From contig CAJVYJ010000127.1 in assembly GCA_913009475.1 (NCBI GenBank), positions 1 to 6,000 of the forward strand: DNA of 6,000 nucleotides. Direction: 5' to 3'. This DNA comes from an uncultured Actinomycetes bacterium. Its GTDB lineage: Bacteria; Actinomycetota; Aquicultoria; CAJVYJ01. The notes beneath the pieces were generated by a model. The model did not search any database. It was not told the origin of the DNA and saw only the letters and a list, made by a program, of their open reading frames with translations. A program made the translations under genes and the position numbers. Below, piece by piece: positions 4,619 through 6,000 of the stretch (its first letter is position 1; every line of letters starts with the position of its first letter).

Positions 4619-5017
4619 ATGACACGTCAACAAATTACTATTATTGGCATTGCGGTTATCGCTATAGCGGTAGTATTAGTCGGTATAATTGGGCTGGGGC
4701 CGACATTTAGTACATCTAAAACAACCAAATCCCCGAGTTCGCGGGGAGAAGGAGCGGGTGATTCCGTTGTCGGTAAGGCCGCTCCCGGTGAAAAAATAAT
4801 AGTTCTTTCTAAATTGGGCATGGTCTGAATATCCTGCCGCGCTGCAGTTGGCAGCGGGTTGAAAAAGGTAGATGGTGTGATTAGATACTATGTCGATCTC
4901 GAAAAAGACCAGGCTACCGTCAAATATGATACTAAGCACACTAATCCAGAAATTATTAAACAAGCAATTATTAACAGCGGATATAAAGTCGGCGGCATTA
5001 AGGAGCTTGAAAATTAA
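4619..5017 (+). CDS. membrane-anchored HMA (MerP-like) selenoprotein, Sec at codon 70
   Basis: A 132-residue protein if the TGA at 4826-4828 is read as selenocysteine. Residues 6-28 are a hydrophobic N-terminal anchor. A Ser/Thr/Gly-rich linker (about 30-55) leads to an HMA domain at about 61-128: IIVLSKLGMV-Sec-ISC, then RAAVGSGLKKVDGVIR, YVDLEKDQATVKYD and IIKQAIINSGYKVG. These are the metal loop, helix 1, strands and helix 2 of a MerP/CopZ-type fold, in frame and in order. Sec70 replaces the first Cys of GMxCxxC; Cys73 is the second. A SECIS-like hairpin follows. Ending at the TGA would leave a 69-residue stub cut inside the motif. AGGAAGTGAG lies just upstream. The TAA overlaps the ccdA ATG by one base. 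A periplasmic or extracytoplasmic HMA domain is likely, not proven. Confidence 0.88.
4826..4828 (+). other. UGA recoded as selenocysteine
   Basis: This in-frame TGA falls exactly at the first metal-binding position of the HMA motif GMxCxxC, and 62 further codons of matching HMA sequence follow before the TAA. Sec replacing Cys in a CxxC motif is the standard sign of a bacterial selenoprotein. Confidence 0.87.
4836..4859 (+). promoter_or_regulatory. bacterial SECIS-like hairpin
   Basis: GCTGC (4841-4845) pairs with GCAGC (4851-4855) around the loop AGTTG. The stem extends through C4840-G4856, C4838-G4857, C4837-G4858 and a G-U pair (4836/4859), with G4839 bulged: about nine pairs in total. 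The loop starts 17 bases after the TGA and has G in its second position, followed by U. Bacterial SECIS elements need a short stem-loop with a G early in the loop, roughly 16-37 bases after the UGA. SelB binding is inferred. Confidence 0.7.
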
Positions 5018-5718
5018 TGGATTTCATCTCCATACAACCCTATGTGGTTAAAGGGCTGGCCGCGCTTGACGGTTTATCGGCTATTACCTATATTCTGGTT
5101 TTCTTAGGCGGTATCGCCAGCGGTCTCAGCCCTTGTTATACGCCGATACTGATAATGTTCGGCAGCTATGTGGGCGGTTCTCGCGGTAGCCGCAAGCAGG
5201 CCTTCTTCTCATTAGTCATACCTTTTATCGTCGGCACCATTATTACGATGGCGATTGTCGGTGTGATTTCCGGCTTTATCGGCTCCGGGATAATGACTAT
5301 CTTTACCGGTCTTTCGCTTGACCGTTATATTCCGGGATTGCTGGGTTTGGCGATGGGACTACAACTGCTGGGTATCTGGCGGCTTAACATTCCGGTTTTT
5401 CGGGGATTTAAATTGCCCGAGGCTAAAGGAGCCGGCCAAGCTCTGGCTATCGGGCTCCCTTTTGGTCTGGTGATTACCCCCTGTACGGTGCCGATATTTT
5501 TAGTAGTCTTGGGGCTGGTGGTCGGCAAAGCCAGTGTTGTTTATGGGTTAACGTTGATGGTTGCCTACGCGTTGGGGCGGGCCGTACCTCTGTTGGTCGT
5601 CGGTATTTCCGCCGGCTTTCTCTCCTTTTTTAAAAAAGGTGGTTGGGGCAAATATCTGGAAAAGATAAGTGGAGTAGTAGTCATTGGCGCCAGCTTATAT
5701 ATTTTGTTCTTCACCTAA
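5017..5718 (+). CDS. ccdA: CcdA-type transmembrane thiol reductase (DsbD family)
   Basis: A 233-residue protein with about six hydrophobic segments (near 24-50, 61-95, 104-121, 138-170, 174-205, 212-232). Two intramembrane cysteines stand in the family's proline-flanked motifs: Cys40 in LSPCYTP and Cys156 in TPCTVP. These are the redox pair that takes electrons from cytoplasmic thioredoxin and passes them to proteins outside the membrane. It lacks the extra domains of DsbD, as expected for CcdA. The start overlaps the stop of the HMA selenoprotein by one base (TAATG), with AAGGAG at 5000-5005. That coupling suggests the HMA protein, with its Sec70/Cys73 pair, is its partner rather than a cytochrome c maturation factor; none of the latter are nearby. 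The alternative is a metal or thiol transport role, as for some small LysE/DsbD-superfamily proteins. Confidence 0.9.
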   Translation: MDFISIQPYVVKGLAALDGLSAITYILVFLGGIASGLSPCYTPILIMFGSYVGGSRGSRKQAFFSLVIPFIVGTIITMAIVGVISGFIGSGIMTIFTGLSLDRYIPGLLGLAMGLQLLGIWRLNIPVFRGFKLPEAKGAGQALAIGLPFGLVITPCTVPIFLVVLGLVVGKASVVYGLTLMVAYALGRAVPLLVVGISAGFLSFFKKGGWGKYLEKISGVVVIGASLYILFFT

Positions 5719-5771
5719 AGGGTAAGGATTTTGGATTGTAAATGAAGGGGTAAGGTGGAGAGGTGGAGCTT

Positions 5772-5960
5772 GTTTTACTTAAGAAAGGTTTATTTTTTCT
5801 CTCGAAATGACGCTGTCATTTTCCCCAGCGTGGAAAATGCAGCTCGGCTCTCGGCAGCGCTCCTCGCTTGGTAGCCTGGCTCCCGGCGAGACCATGCTCG
5901 CTTTAGCCTGCGAGACGCATTTCTCGTAGAATAAATAAACCTTTCTTAATAGCGTAAAAC
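5772..5960. repeat. long terminal-inverted-repeat element (MITE- or REP-like)
   Basis: TTAAGAAAGGTTTATT (5779-5794) is the exact reverse complement of 5934-5949. The match extends outward as GTTTTAC (5772-5778) against GTAAAAC (5954-5960) after a four-base insertion (5950-5953), and inward imperfectly over roughly 20 more bases (left TCT..TCGAAATG, right complement TCT.CGAGAAATG). The GC-rich interior holds further hairpins: CATTTTCC (5817-5824) with GGAAAATG (5832-5839), and CTCGC (5897-5901) with GCGAG (5910-5914). There is no ORF inside. It could be a miniature transposable element, a dispersed palindromic repeat or a structured 3' end of the ccdA transcript. Confidence 0.65.
5817..5839 (+). 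repeat. hairpin inside the inverted-repeat element
   Basis: CATTTTCC pairs perfectly with GGAAAATG (8 bp) across the 7-base loop CCAGCGT. No T-run follows, so it is not a standard terminator. Confidence 0.5.
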
Positions 5961-5972
5961 GTGTAGGCTTGA

Positions 5973-6000
5973 CCTGTCTGCGTGCGGAGGATACGCACAG
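5973..6000. repeat. hairpin at the window edge, probably truncated
   Basis: TGCGT (5979-5983) pairs with ACGCA (5993-5997) around a 9-base loop GCGGAGGAT. The bases before it (CCTGTC, 5973-5978) would extend the stem if a GACAGG follows beyond 6000, with CA bulged. Only the five-pair core is directly visible. Confidence 0.4.

Noticed and set aside
4619..4828. A 69-residue membrane protein ending at TGA
   Set aside because: It stops inside the HMA metal motif, and the following 62 codons encode the rest of the domain in the same frame. The read-through product is far better supported.
4676..4963. 95-codon - strand ORF over the HMA gene
   Set aside because: It is a shadow of the Sec-HMA gene, without a start signal or family resemblance.

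Overview
This is a bacterial window with two different halves. UGA is a normal stop in some genes (mazE, phd). In one gene it almost certainly encodes selenocysteine, so the host should carry the SelA/B/C/D machinery elsewhere. The promoters are ordinary sigma70-type (TTGACA-N17-TATAAT). The taxon cannot be fixed from the sequence. An anaerobic, selenoprotein-using bacterium with moderate GC is a reasonable but weak guess.

Left half (about 1-3771) is visibly AT-rich and every gene is on the + strand. It reads as an accessory island of small self-contained modules: a DUF4234-like membrane protein; a GIY-YIG nuclease of the LEM-3/COG3680 type; a mazEF-type toxin-antitoxin pair with a near-consensus promoter and a tandem palindromic operator; a DUF4258-DUF2283 pair, a toxin-antitoxin-like arrangement whose first gene is short and interrupted by an in-frame TGA; and a phd-vapC pair with a 4-base overlap and an inverted repeat over its -10 box. 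A diverged repeat of about 33 bp occurs near the left end and again just before mazEF, ending in the -35 box each time.

Middle (3791-4307): a small winged-helix regulator on the - strand, convergent with vapC and divergent from csoR, with a TTG start and no clear ribosome binding site.

Right half (4237-5718) is a compact, more GC-rich operon: a CsoR/RcnR/CstR-family repressor with its own G/C-tract operator, a membrane-anchored heavy-metal-associated (HMA/MerP-like) protein and a CcdA-type membrane electron carrier. Conventional ORF calling truncates the HMA protein at a TGA. Reading on gives a complete HMA domain in which the first cysteine of the GMxCxxC motif is selenocysteine (Sec70, with Cys73), and a SECIS-like hairpin lies at the right distance. 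The ccdA start overlaps the HMA stop by one base. I infer that CcdA passes electrons to the Sec-Cys pair of the HMA protein in a metal- or sulfur-responsive operon.

The last 280 bases hold no gene. They contain a structured element of about 190 bp bounded by long inverted repeats (MITE- or REP-like), then a second hairpin that may run off the window.
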